Source: Streptomyces sp. T39 (GTDB lineage: Bacteria > Actinomycetota > Actinomycetes > Streptomycetales > Streptomycetaceae). Taken from it: a stretch of 50,089 nt of DNA. The position numbers were made by a program, and so were the translations under genes. The notes beneath the pieces are model-generated. The model was not told the DNA's origin, searched no databases, and saw only the letters and a program-made list of their open reading frames with translations. Position 1 is the first letter of the stretch, and every line of letters begins with the position of its first letter. The DNA lies in the NCBI RefSeq assembly GCF_008042045.1, contig NZ_RDBP01000037.1, positions 626,063-676,151 on the forward strand, given 5' to 3'. Shown here piece after piece: positions 25,759 through 33,528 of the stretch.

Positions 25759-25862
25759 CCCGGCCGTGCGGCGGCGCTCCGGCGCGCCCGGGCACCGGCC
25801 TGAGTACCCGGATGAGTACCAGCGCCCATGTGACGCCCGCCACGGCGCACGAAGCTGTGCCC

Positions 25863-26150
25863 ATGAGTGAGACACAGGTCAAGCAGCAGAACACCGCGGC
25901 CTACTACAGCCAGGCCGTGATCTCCTTCGCCGTCGCGCTGGGCGCCGTCGCCATCGGGATCTACCACATGGAGGCGGACGCCTGGGTGCGTGCCTTCCTC
26001 GCCGTCGCCGTGCTGTACCTGACGACGTCGGCCTTCACGCTCGCCAAGGTGGTCAGGGACCGTCAGGAGGCCGGACAGATCGTCAGCAGGGTCGACCAGG
26101 CCCGGCTGGAGAAGCTGCTGGCCGAGCACGACCCCTTCCAGAAGCTGTAG
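25863..26150 (+). CDS. YiaA/YiaB-like small membrane protein
   Basis: The 95-residue protein starts at ATG 25863 and has two membrane helices (about 17-35 and 41-60) in the yiaA/B two-helix family pattern (AAYYSQAVISFAVALGAVAIG, then AFLAVAVLYLTTSAFTLAKV). A charged C-terminal helix ends DPFQKL. The function of the family is unknown. It is monocistronic, with its own hairpin terminator 6 bases after the stop. Confidence 0.82.
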   Translation: MSETQVKQQNTAAYYSQAVISFAVALGAVAIGIYHMEADAWVRAFLAVAVLYLTTSAFTLAKVVRDRQEAGQIVSRVDQARLEKLLAEHDPFQKL

Positions 26151-26155
26151 GCACA

Positions 26156-26184
26156 CGCCGGGGCCGCCCGTGGCCGCCCCGGCG
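26156..26184 (+). terminator. Hairpin after the YiaA/B-like gene
   Basis: A 9-bp perfect stem (CGCCGGGGC/GCCCCGGCG) with an 11-base loop begins 6 bases downstream of the stop codon at 26150. Confidence 0.6.
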
Positions 26185-26217
26185 CCCGGCGCGTCCGCGC
26201 GATCCCGCCGCGAGGCC

Positions 26218-26232
26218 CTAAGCGGGCGCTCA
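26218..26232. promoter_or_regulatory. TetR-type operator upstream of the TetR at 26277
   Basis: CTAAGCGGGCGCTCA contains TAAGC-N4-GCTCA. The same sequence pattern is found at 27471-27485. The position, 44 bases before the TetR ATG, suits autoregulation. Confidence 0.6.
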
Positions 26233-26276
26233 TGCGCGGGGTATGGTGTCGTCCTGTGCCAGAGAAGGGGCGAGTG

Positions 26277-26921
26277 ATGACTGCGGACCAGACGGCGGCC
26301 GGCGAGGACGTGTCCGGCGAGGAGAAGCCGTGGGACCAGGTCACCCCGGAGGCGGCCAGGAAACTGCTCGTCGCCGCGGTCGAGGCGTTCGCCGAGCGCG
26401 GGTACCACGCGACCACCACGCGTGACATCGCCGGCCGGGCGGGCATGAGCCCCGCGGCCCTGTACATCCACTACAAGACCAAGGAAGAGCTGCTCCACCG
26501 GATCAGCCGCATCGGGCACGACAAGGCCCTCGACATCCTGACGGCCGCGTACGACCGGCCCGGCACCCCGCGGGACCGCCTCGCCGAGGCCGTGCGCACC
26601 TTCGTGCGCTGGCACGCCGGGCGGCACACCACGGCCAGGGTGGTCCAGTACGAACTGGACGCCCTCTCCGAGGAGCACCGGGCGGAGATCATCGAGCTCC
26701 GCCGCGAGAGCGACGCCGTGGTGCGCAGACTGCTCGACGAGGGTGTCGCCGCGGGCGAGTTCACCGTGCCCGACGTGCCCGGCACCGCGGTCGCCATCCT
26801 CTCCCTCTGCATCGACGTGGCGCGCTGGTTCAACACCCAGGGACGCCGGACGCCCGACGAGGTCGGCGCGTTCTACGCCGACCTCGTGCTGCGCATGGTG
26901 GGGGCCCCGCAGGGCCGCTGA
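26277..26921 (+). CDS. TetR family regulator
   Basis: The 214-residue protein starts at ATG 26277 behind GAGAAGGGGCGAG. The DNA-binding domain is at about 25-75 (LLVAAVEAFAERGYHATTTR, GMSPAALYIHYKTKEELL), followed by a C-terminal helical domain of the KstR2/FadR-like size. It converges on a MaoC-like hydratase gene whose promoter has the same operator, so it probably represses itself and that gene. An acyl-CoA ligand is plausible but not shown. Confidence 0.9.
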   Translation: MTADQTAAGEDVSGEEKPWDQVTPEAARKLLVAAVEAFAERGYHATTTRDIAGRAGMSPAALYIHYKTKEELLHRISRIGHDKALDILTAAYDRPGTPRDRLAEAVRTFVRWHAGRHTTARVVQYELDALSEEHRAEIIELRRESDAVVRRLLDEGVAAGEFTVPDVPGTAVAILSLCIDVARWFNTQGRRTPDEVGAFYADLVLRMVGAPQGR

Positions 26922-26955
26922 GCGGGCCGGCCGGGCGCCCCGGCGGGCGGCCGGT

Positions 26956-27417
26956 TCAGAAGAAGTAGCGGGAGACCGACTCCGCCACGCACACCGGCTT
27001 GTCGCCGCCCTCGCGCTCGATCGTGACGAGGGCGGTCATCTGCACACCGCCGCCGGCGTCCTCGACCTCCTTCAGCACGGCCGTGGCGCGCAGCCGCGAG
27101 CCGACCGGGACGGGCGCGGGGAAGCGCACCTTGTTCGTCCCGTAGTTGATGCCCATCTTCATGCCCTCGACCCGCAGGACCTGGGGCACCAGGGCCGGCA
27201 GCAGCGACAGGGTCAGATACCCGTGGGCGATCGTCGTGCCGAAGGGGCCGCTCGCCGCCCGCTCGGCGTCCACGTGGATCCACTGGTGGTCGCCCGTCGC
27301 GTCGGCGAAGAGGTCGATCCGCTTCTGGTCGATCTCCAGCCAGTCGCTGTGCCCCAGTTGCTCGCCCACTCCGGCGCGCAGCTCCTCGGGGGAGGTGAAG
27401 ATCCTCGGCTCAGCCAT
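26956..27417 (-). CDS. MaoC-like (hot-dog) enoyl-CoA hydratase
   Basis: The 153-residue protein starts at ATG 27417 and has the R-hydratase motif DATGDHQWIHVDAERA followed by GPFGTTIAHGYLTLSL, with the catalytic Asp/His environment intact, and a C-terminal VCVAESVSRYFF. Such enzymes hydrate trans-2-enoyl-CoA to (R)-3-hydroxyacyl-CoA or serve related dehydrations. The promoter carries the TAAGC-N4-GCTCA operator. Confidence 0.92.
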   Translation of the reverse strand: MAEPRIFTSPEELRAGVGEQLGHSDWLEIDQKRIDLFADATGDHQWIHVDAERAASGPFGTTIAHGYLTLSLLPALVPQVLRVEGMKMGINYGTNKVRFPAPVPVGSRLRATAVLKEVEDAGGGVQMTALVTIEREGGDKPVCVAESVSRYFF

Positions 27418-27470
27418 GTCCCTGGTCCCTGCCTCTCGCACTCTCGAAGCGCATGTCTCGACACAAATGT

Positions 27471-27485
27471 CTAAGCGCTTGCTCA
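27471..27485. promoter_or_regulatory. TetR-type operator upstream of the MaoC gene
   Basis: CTAAGCGCTTGCTCA shares the TAAGC-N4-GCTCA pattern with 26218-26232, with 12 of 15 bases identical. It lies 54 bases upstream of the MaoC start and 72 bases before soxR. Confidence 0.65.
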
Positions 27486-27556
27486 GCATGGTGGGGCGGG
27501 GGCACTCTGTCAACGGACGTCCAGGACGAGTCGGCGGTGGACGTAGGGTTCGCCGG

Positions 27557-28036
27557 GTGCCCCAGATTCCCGAGACGATCCACGAACTCACGGTCGGCCA
27601 GCTCGCCGCGCGCAGCGGCGCCGCCGTGTCCGCCCTGCACTTCTACGAGTCCAAGGGCCTGATCTCCAGCCGGCGCACCAGCGGCAACCAGCGGCGCTAC
27701 AGCAGGGACACCCTGCGCCGCGTGGCCTTCGTCCGCGCGGCCCAGCGCGTCGGCATCCCGCTGGCCACCATCCGCGACGCGCTCGCCGAACTGCCCGAGG
27801 AGCGCACACCCGACCGCGAGGACTGGGCCCGGCTCTCCGAAGCGTGGCGGGGCGTGCTGGACGAGCGCATCAAGCAGCTCGGCAGGCTCCGGGACCACCT
27901 CACCGACTGCATCGGCTGCGGCTGCCTGTCCCTGGAGACCTGCGTGCTGTCCAACCCCGACGACGTGTTCGGCGAGCGGCTGACCGGCTCGCGTCTGCTG
28001 GGCGAACGCCGCAGGCCCGCCGGCGACGGAGGCTGA
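27557..28036 (+). CDS. soxR: Redox-sensing MerR family regulator SoxR
   Basis: The 159-residue protein has a MerR DNA-binding domain (LTVGQLAARSGAAVSALHFY, RRTSGNQRRYSRDTLRRVAF). The SoxR [2Fe-2S] ligand set is complete: Cys118-x2-Cys121-x-Cys123-x5-Cys129 in DCIGCGCLSLETC. In Streptomyces, SoxR senses redox-active secondary metabolites and activates quinone oxidoreductase, ABC exporter and monooxygenase genes located elsewhere. It starts at GTG 27557 and is divergent from the MaoC gene. I see no canonical SoxR box within this region, so its regulon lies outside the window. Confidence 0.95.
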   Translation: MPQIPETIHELTVGQLAARSGAAVSALHFYESKGLISSRRTSGNQRRYSRDTLRRVAFVRAAQRVGIPLATIRDALAELPEERTPDREDWARLSEAWRGVLDERIKQLGRLRDHLTDCIGCGCLSLETCVLSNPDDVFGERLTGSRLLGERRRPAGDGG

Positions 28037-28047
28037 CCCCGACGGGA

Positions 28048-28091
28048 CACGGCTCGGGGCCGGCCCCCGGAGGGACCGGCCCCGAGCCGTG
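28048..28091. terminator. Bidirectional terminator between soxR and the RNA ligase gene
   Basis: A perfect 16-bp stem with a 12-base loop lies between the convergent stop codons at 28036 and 28102 and can serve both strands. Confidence 0.85.
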
Positions 28092-28101
28092 GCGGAGAGC
28101 G

Positions 28102-29175
28102 TCACTCGTACTCGGTGCCGCCCTTGCGGGTCAGATACGCCGGGCTGACCGCCTTGGCGATGGCCCGCCCGCCGGTCACCGGGCTGTAGCGCTCCACCGC
28201 GGAGCGCACCACGACGCCCTCCCGCAGATGCAGCCCCCGCCCCGACACCGTCTCCCTGCCGGTGGCCAGCTCCAGCACCGTGCCGGCGTCGTACGGGCCC
28301 TCGTACAGCCGTGGCACCAGCGGCAGTTCACCGTCGAGCAGGGCGGCCGCGTCCAGCCAGCGGACCCGCCCGTCGATTTCCGCCGACACGTCGAACACCG
28401 CGTACCCGAGCCCCTCGGCGCTGCGGGCGTCGGCGCCGTACGCGAGGTCCTGGACGCCCGCCCCGTACACCTCGCCGAAGACGCCCACCCGGCTCGCTCC
28501 CAGCGCGGCGGCGAGCCGCGCGGCGGCGGCGGGGACGCCGTGCCCCAGCACCGCGCGCCAGTAGAGGTTCGCCGGGTCCTCGGTGAGAGCGAGGCCCTTG
28601 GCGCCGAAGCCCTTCGACGACACCCGTACGCTGCCGCCGTCCGCGGCCGAGTAGGTCAGCAGGCAGGCCGAACCGTGCAGCTTCTCGGTGAGCACCACCT
28701 GCTCGCCGGGCTCGAAGATGTCCGGGTAGCGCTGGAGGTTCTCGATGTCGACCCACCCCAGCAGCTCGGGCGCCGGCTCCACCGCCCCGCTCATCCCCAC
28801 GGGCACGGGCGGGACCCACTTGGTGATCGCGAGCAGCTCCGCGAAGTCCGTGCCCTCCTCGGCCGCCCGGGCCAGGTCGACGTTCGCGACCGCACGCGGC
28901 CGGCACACGATGCCCTGCGACAGCTCCCCGCGCAGCCGCACCGCCTTGACCCGGTTGCGGTCCCCGCCGGACAGGCGTCCCGTCAGGCCCAGTTCGTCGA
29001 TCAGGGCCGGGGGCAGCACGGCCTGCTCGGGGATGTAGAGCGCGACGTCACCGGTGCGGTAGGCACCCTTGGCGACGACGGCGCGGTAGAGACCCACCTG
29101 GGCCAGCTCCAGCGCGTCGGCGTCGGGGTGTTCGTGCACGGTCAGCGTCTCGGCGGTGACGCGCAGCGTCGACAT
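28102..29175 (-). CDS. ATP-dependent RNA ligase (Naegleria/Deinococcus Rnl5-like)
   Basis: The 357-residue protein has an N-terminal OB-like domain of about 130 residues (LRVTAETLTVHEHPDADALE, YIPEQAVLP) and a nucleotidyltransferase domain. The lysine attacked by ATP is Lys165 in motif I, TEKLHGSA; later motifs include VFGEVYGAGVQDLAYG and EGVVVRSA. This layout matches the DraRnl/NgrRnl family, which seals 3'-OH/5'-phosphate nicks in RNA. AAGGAG lies 8 bases before ATG 29175. A zinc-ribbon gene lies upstream on the same strand. Confidence 0.88.
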   Translation of the reverse strand: MSTLRVTAETLTVHEHPDADALELAQVGLYRAVVAKGAYRTGDVALYIPEQAVLPPALIDELGLTGRLSGGDRNRVKAVRLRGELSQGIVCRPRAVANVDLARAAEEGTDFAELLAITKWVPPVPVGMSGAVEPAPELLGWVDIENLQRYPDIFEPGEQVVLTEKLHGSACLLTYSAADGGSVRVSSKGFGAKGLALTEDPANLYWRAVLGHGVPAAAARLAAALGASRVGVFGEVYGAGVQDLAYGADARSAEGLGYAVFDVSAEIDGRVRWLDAAALLDGELPLVPRLYEGPYDAGTVLELATGRETVSGRGLHLREGVVVRSAVERYSPVTGGRAIAKAVSPAYLTRKGGTEYE

Positions 29176-29365
29176 GTCGGGGACTCCTTGCTCGTGGCAT
29201 CCGTCTCCCGACACTCTCGCCCGCCGAAATCCCGCTGGCCCAGGGGATTTCCGCTCTGCTAAAGGCCGTCCCGCGCCCCGAAGCGGATCCCCGCCCGTGG
29301 GTGTGCGCCGCGCGGCGCCCGCCCGGCCGGGACCCGGGCCCCCGTCCCCGGGCTCCCCGCCGCGT

Positions 29366-29977
29366 TCAGGCCACCGACGCGAGTTCGCGCCGGCCCGCCC
29401 TGCGGGCCGCGGCCACCGCGGCGGCCGTCAGCACCGGCTGCGGCACCACGATCCCGCACCCTTCGCAGACCGGACCCGCCCACGGCTCGTCGTCCAGGTC
29501 CTGCCGCCACACGATGTGCGTTCCCCGGCACACCGGACAGGCCGACCCCGGCTCCTCGTCCAGCGCGCCGATGAGCCGGCGCAGCACCTCGCCCAGCGGC
29601 TGGGAGGGGTGGGCGTGAGGTGTGTCGCACCGCGCCACCCCGTTCCCGCCCCAGCTCCTGCGGTGCCAGTCGTCGAGATGGCCGGGCCGCCGCAGCCCTT
29701 CGTGCTTCTCCCGTTTGCGGCGGTCCGCGAAGTCCTCCTCGTACGCGAGCCACACCGCGCGCGCGTCCTCCAGCTCGTCGAGCGCGGCCACCAGCCGCGC
29801 CGGATCGGGATCCCGGTCCTCGGGCTCGATCCCGTGGCGGGCGCACAGGTGGTCCCAGGTGGCCCGGTGGCCGTACGGCGCGAACCTCTCCAGGCACTTG
29901 CGCAGCGAGTAGCGGCGCAGCGCCAGATCGCACCGCCCGTCGCGCACCTGTCTCGCAAGACTCCGGAAACCTGCCAT
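29366..29977 (-). CDS. Hypothetical protein with C-terminal zinc ribbon
   Basis: The 203-residue protein starts at ATG 29977 with GGAGGTGC upstream. The N-terminal 100 residues are Arg-rich and helical (VRDGRCDLALRRYSLRKCLE). The C-terminus has a four-cysteine zinc ribbon: Cys147 and Cys150 in CPVC, Cys171 and Cys174 in CEGC, with tryptophans between. I do not recognise the family. It precedes the RNA ligase gene by 190 bases on the same strand, so a nucleic-acid-related role is conceivable but unproven. Confidence 0.75.
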   Translation of the reverse strand: MAGFRSLARQVRDGRCDLALRRYSLRKCLERFAPYGHRATWDHLCARHGIEPEDRDPDPARLVAALDELEDARAVWLAYEEDFADRRKREKHEGLRRPGHLDDWHRRSWGGNGVARCDTPHAHPSQPLGEVLRRLIGALDEEPGSACPVCRGTHIVWRQDLDDEPWAGPVCEGCGIVVPQPVLTAAAVAAARRAGRRELASVA

Positions 29978-30091
29978 CGTGTCGGCACCTCCGTCACTCG
30001 TCCATCGGCGTTGGGGAATGGACGTAGGAGTGCCCGTTTAGGCTCCATCGAAAATCGCCGGGCGCCGATTCGTCCGGATCCTGTCGTCCGG

Positions 30092-31441
30092 TCAGCGTCC
30101 GACGCGGCCCGCCGCCAGCACCAGCCGGGCCAGTTCCTCGTGGCAGATGTCACTGTGCGCACCGGCCGGGGGCCCGCCGCGGCGCACCACCTGAGCCGCG
30201 TCCACGCTGACGCACCCGCTGCCCGGCAGCCCGTCGCGCAACGCCTCGCCCAGGTTCGTCCGCACGGCCCCCGGCACGGCCCGGATGCCCTCGGCGCCCA
30301 TCGCGCACCAGCGCGCGTCGCCGCCGGCCGCCGCCGGCTCGCCGGCGAGCCCGTGGGCCAGCGGGTAGAAGACTCCGAGCGCGCTGTCGTGCCGCGAGAA
30401 GGAGGCCACCACCGGGCCGTCGACCCGGTCCTGGAGCCCGGCGAGCGCGCCGCCGGCCCCCGGCGCGTGGGGGAGACCACTGGCGAACACGTAGTGGGAC
30501 AGCGCGCCCTGGAGCAGCGTCACGGACTTGACGTTGTGGGCGCCGTGCGGCAGCCCGCGCAGCGCGAACGCCACCAGCCGGGCGCCGTGGCCGTGCCCGA
30601 CCAGGTGCACCCGCACGCCGGGCGCCGTCCGGGCCAGCCGCCCCAGCAGCGGACCGAGCCCCAGCTCGCCGACCGTCCCCGCCCGGCGCTTGAGCGCGTA
30701 GTAGGTGGTCTGCCGCAGCAACTCCTTCGCGCCCCGCCACGGGACCGGAACCACGGCAGGCGTGGAGGTCCCCGGGTACCCGCCCGGCGGCGTCCGGTCC
30801 GCCGGGCCCCGCGCGCCGGGAGGCGCGGCGCCCCGGGCGTCCGGTGCCGGGCCGTCGTCCAGTGCCTCCGACAGCCGGACGCACAGCCTCGGGAGGTGCT
30901 CGTACAGCACGGCCGGCGGGCCCTGCTCGTCCTGCGGCAGATCCTCGGCGAAGCCCGACTCCAGGCCGCCGGCCGGCACGGCCGCCAACTGCCGTGCCAG
31001 CGAACCGAACTCCTGGAACGCCGCCATGGACGACGGCTGCTCGTCGAGCAGCACCGCCAGCCGCCGCACGTCGGAATGCCGGCCCGGGTGCAGCCCGGCC
31101 AGCCCGTCCCGGGTCGCCCGGTCGAGGCCGGGACCCGTCGGCTGCGCCCCCGGGGCCGGCGGTTCCACGTCGGGGATGGACTCGTCGGTGAACCGCATCG
31201 ACGGCCAGGTGACCGCCGCGCACGCGAGCCGCACCTGCGGGGTCTGGGCGACCAGTTTGGTGAACGGGGCGAAGAACGCCGTGTTCAGCGCCCGTGCCGT
31301 GGCGGGGGTGTTGTGCCACCCGTGCGCGAACAGCAGCAGATCGGTGACCCCCGGCTCCACCAGGCCGTCGCACGGTCGGAGCGGATCGCCGTCCGCGCCG
31401 AAGACCGTCTCCCGGTACGGCTGCCCACCTGCGTCGGCCAT
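30092..31441 (-). CDS. Alpha/beta-hydrolase-like protein lacking the nucleophilic serine
   Basis: The 449-residue protein starts at ATG 31441 behind GAGGGAGGGG. Early FAHGWHNTPATARAL is like the oxyanion-hole region of lipases. The nucleophile elbow reads VHLVGHGHGARLVAF, so the expected GHSxG serine is Gly284, with codon GGC. Later blocks include SVTLLQGALSHYVF, PVVASFSRHDSALG and DICHEELARLVL. A Gly/Pro/Ala-rich insertion occupies about 200-245. It is probably a catalytically inactive hydrolase fold or uses another residue. It has no signal peptide and an unknown role. Confidence 0.75.
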   Translation of the reverse strand: MADAGGQPYRETVFGADGDPLRPCDGLVEPGVTDLLLFAHGWHNTPATARALNTAFFAPFTKLVAQTPQVRLACAAVTWPSMRFTDESIPDVEPPAPGAQPTGPGLDRATRDGLAGLHPGRHSDVRRLAVLLDEQPSSMAAFQEFGSLARQLAAVPAGGLESGFAEDLPQDEQGPPAVLYEHLPRLCVRLSEALDDGPAPDARGAAPPGARGPADRTPPGGYPGTSTPAVVPVPWRGAKELLRQTTYYALKRRAGTVGELGLGPLLGRLARTAPGVRVHLVGHGHGARLVAFALRGLPHGAHNVKSVTLLQGALSHYVFASGLPHAPGAGGALAGLQDRVDGPVVASFSRHDSALGVFYPLAHGLAGEPAAAGGDARWCAMGAEGIRAVPGAVRTNLGEALRDGLPGSGCVSVDAAQVVRRGGPPAGAHSDICHEELARLVLAAGRVGR

Positions 31442-31556
31442 GGTGCGCCCCTCCCTCGTCCCCTCTCCCCAGCATCCTGCGCAAGAGAGGAAACAGCCAT
31501 ACCCCCGGCCGGTCCGAGACGGCCGGCGGCACCCGACCTCATGCAGATGGATGAGG

Positions 31557-31570
31557 ACGTCGTACGACGT
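31557..31570. promoter_or_regulatory. 14-bp perfect palindrome
   Basis: ACGTCGTACGACGT lies 116 bases upstream of the hydrolase-like gene at 31441. The 360-base spacer 31442-31801 contains no gene that I can support, and this is its only clear structure. Confidence 0.4.
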
Positions 31571-31801
31571 GAGCAGGCGCACCGACCCGGCCCCGTCCGG
31601 ACGGATGCCGCCGGAGCTCCGGGCGGGACGGTCGACTCCCGGCCATCGGCGGGCTCGTGGGGCGGTGCGCGGGCCGGCGCGTCCGTCGCGGGCGGCACCG
31701 CGCGCCGGGGTGTGCGCGGCCGGGCCGGGGAGGGGCGGCCGGGTCATCCGGTCCGGTCCGCCGGGCCGCGGGCGCCCGGCGGTGCGCGGCGCGGCGGACG
31801 T

Positions 31802-32014
31802 TCACCTGGGCGGCGCCGATCGCTCGCACGGCTCCGCGTCCGCCACCCGCGGGACGTGACCGGGCTCGCCGGTCCCGTGGCGGGGGAGGGGGTCGGCGGA
31901 ATGCTGCTGCGCCCGTGCGGGCGACATGACGGCGATGGCGGCCAGCGCCACGACGAGCAGCACGGCGTGCCGCTTCAGGGGGTGCCTTCTGAGGTCTCGC
32001 AGCCGGGGGCGCAT
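31802..32014 (-). CDS. Small putative secreted or membrane peptide
   Basis: The 70-residue reading frame begins at ATG 32014 with GGGGAGAG about 9 bases upstream. It has a basic start (MRPRLRDLRRHPLKRHA), a hydrophobic segment AVLLVVALAAIAVM, then SPARAQ, which looks like a signal-peptidase site, and a polar remainder with one Cys. No family is recognised. Support rests on the signal-peptide shape and ribosome binding site. Confidence 0.45.
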   Translation of the reverse strand: MRPRLRDLRRHPLKRHAVLLVVALAAIAVMSPARAQQHSADPLPRHGTGEPGHVPRVADAEPCERSAPPR

Positions 32015-32061
32015 GGACCCACTCTCCCCGTGCGCCCGGTGGGGGGCCAGGGTGCGGCCCC

Positions 32062-32099
32062 CCGGAACGGGGGTGGGGACGACCGCACCCCCGTTCCGG
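32062..32099 (-). terminator. Terminator of the NamZ-type gene
   Basis: A perfect 13-bp stem (CCGGAACGGGGGT/ACCCCCGTTCCGG) with a 12-base loop sits 20 bases beyond the stop codon at 32119. A second hairpin (GGGGGGCC/GGCCCCCC, 32041-32063) overlaps it. Confidence 0.85.
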
Positions 32100-32118
32100 A
32101 CCGCGCCCGGACGCCGGG

Positions 32119-33363
32119 TCAGTAGCGCAGATACCTCCTGCGCACGGCGCGGAAGGCGGCCAGGTCGGCCGCCCAGGCCCCGACGACCTCGTCGGTGTCC
32201 GCGCCGGCGTCGATCAGCGTGCGTACCGAGGTGGTGCCGGTGAGCTTGTCGATCCAGTTGTCCGGACGCCAGGCGAATCCGCTCCAGCTCCGCTTCGCCG
32301 TCACCAGCAGCCCGATGCCGGTGCGCACGGGGTCGAAGGACTCGCGGTCGTGGACGTGCAGCTGGACCCCGCCCACGGTCTTCCCCTGGAACTTGGAGAA
32401 CGTGGGGGCGAAGTAGGCCTCGCGGAAGCGGACTCCGGGCAGCTCCAGCGCGTTCGCCGCCTCGGCCCAGCGCCGGTCGACGCCCTCGGCGCCCAGCAGT
32501 TCGAACGGCCGGGTCGTGCCGCGCCCCTCGGAGAGGTTGGTGCCCTCGAAGAGGCAGGTGCCCGAGTAGACGACGGCGGTCTCCGGGGTGGGCATGTTGG
32601 GGCTCGGCGGCACCCAGGGCAGTCCGGTCCCGTCGAAGAAATCGGTCCGCCGCCAGCCCTTCATCGTCACGACGGACAGGTCCACCGGCTGCGTCAGGAA
32701 CTCGCCGTTGAACAGCAGCGCCAGCTCGGCGACGGTCATGCCGTGCGCCTGCGCGATGGGTTCACGGCCGACGAAGGTGGCGAACCGCTTGTCGAGCACC
32801 GGGCCGAGGGCCGCCCGCCCGGTCACCGGGTTCGGCCGGTCCAGCACCACGAACCGCTTGCCGGCCGTCGCGGCGGCCTGCATGCAGTCGAACAGCGTCC
32901 AGATGTAGGTGTAGAACCGGGCGCCGGCGTCCTGGATGTCGAAGACGACCGTGTCCACGCCCGACGCGGTGAAGACGTCCGCCAGCGGCTGCCCGCTCTT
33001 CAGGTAGGTGTCGTAGACCGGGAGCCCCGTCGCCGGGTCGTCGTACCGGCCCTCGGAACCGCCCGCCTGCGCGGTCCCGCGGAAGCCGTGCTCCGGGCCG
33101 AAGACCGCGGTCAGGTCCACCCGGTCGTCCGCGTGCATCACGTCCACGATGTGGCGCACGTCCCGGGTGATGCCCGTCGGGTTGGTCACCACCCCGACCC
33201 GCTCGCCCGCCAGGGCCGCGTACCCGTCCGCCGCGAGCCGATCGAATCCGGTGCGCACCGCGCGGCCCCGGTCCCCGTGGGCTGCGGCGGTCGGGGCGGA
33301 GGCCGCGAGGGCCCCCACCGCGCCGCCGCCCGCGGCCAGCAAACCCCGTCTGGACAGGCTCAT
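32119..33363 (-). CDS. Exported DUF1343 protein, NamZ-like exo-beta-N-acetylmuramidase
   Basis: The 414-residue protein starts at ATG 33363 with GGAGG 7 bases upstream. It carries a Tat signal peptide: SRRGLLAAGGGAVGALAASA, ending TAAAHG. DUF1343 (GH171) landmarks follow: GVVTNPTGITRDVRH, FGPEHGFRGTAQAG, VVFDIQDAGARFYTY, LDRPNPVTG, WVPPSPNMPT and CLFEGTNLSEGRGTT. NamZ enzymes release terminal N-acetylmuramic acid from peptidoglycan fragments, so a cell-wall recycling or predatory role outside the cell is likely. It is divergent from the SDR operon. Confidence 0.9.
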   Translation of the reverse strand: MSLSRRGLLAAGGGAVGALAASAPTAAAHGDRGRAVRTGFDRLAADGYAALAGERVGVVTNPTGITRDVRHIVDVMHADDRVDLTAVFGPEHGFRGTAQAGGSEGRYDDPATGLPVYDTYLKSGQPLADVFTASGVDTVVFDIQDAGARFYTYIWTLFDCMQAAATAGKRFVVLDRPNPVTGRAALGPVLDKRFATFVGREPIAQAHGMTVAELALLFNGEFLTQPVDLSVVTMKGWRRTDFFDGTGLPWVPPSPNMPTPETAVVYSGTCLFEGTNLSEGRGTTRPFELLGAEGVDRRWAEAANALELPGVRFREAYFAPTFSKFQGKTVGGVQLHVHDRESFDPVRTGIGLLVTAKRSWSGFAWRPDNWIDKLTGTTSVRTLIDAGADTDEVVGAWAADLAAFRAVRRRYLRY

Positions 33364-33472
33364 CGGGCTACCTCCGTGATCGCCGTCTGTCATGGCCACG
33401 CAGGCTAGCGCTCCTGACGCCCGCCGGGAACGACCCCGGCGGCACCCGTGCGTCCGACCCCTTCCCCCCGTA

Positions 33473-33492
33473 CATACCGACCGGTTAGTCTG
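33473..33492. promoter_or_regulatory. TetR-type operator, copy B
   Basis: CATACCGAC-CG-GTTAGTCTG has a perfect left arm and 6 of 9 matches in the right arm to the consensus. It ends 36 bases before the SDR start at 33529 and would control the SDR-ligase-tetR operon. Confidence 0.7.
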
Positions 33493-33528
33493 CCCATGGA
33501 GCCGAGGATCTGCGAAGGGCGGAGCGTG

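Noticed and set aside
27417..27557. A SoxR box next to soxR
   Set aside because: I looked for the CCTCAA...TTGAGG type of repeat and did not find it; the palindrome here fits the TetR pattern.
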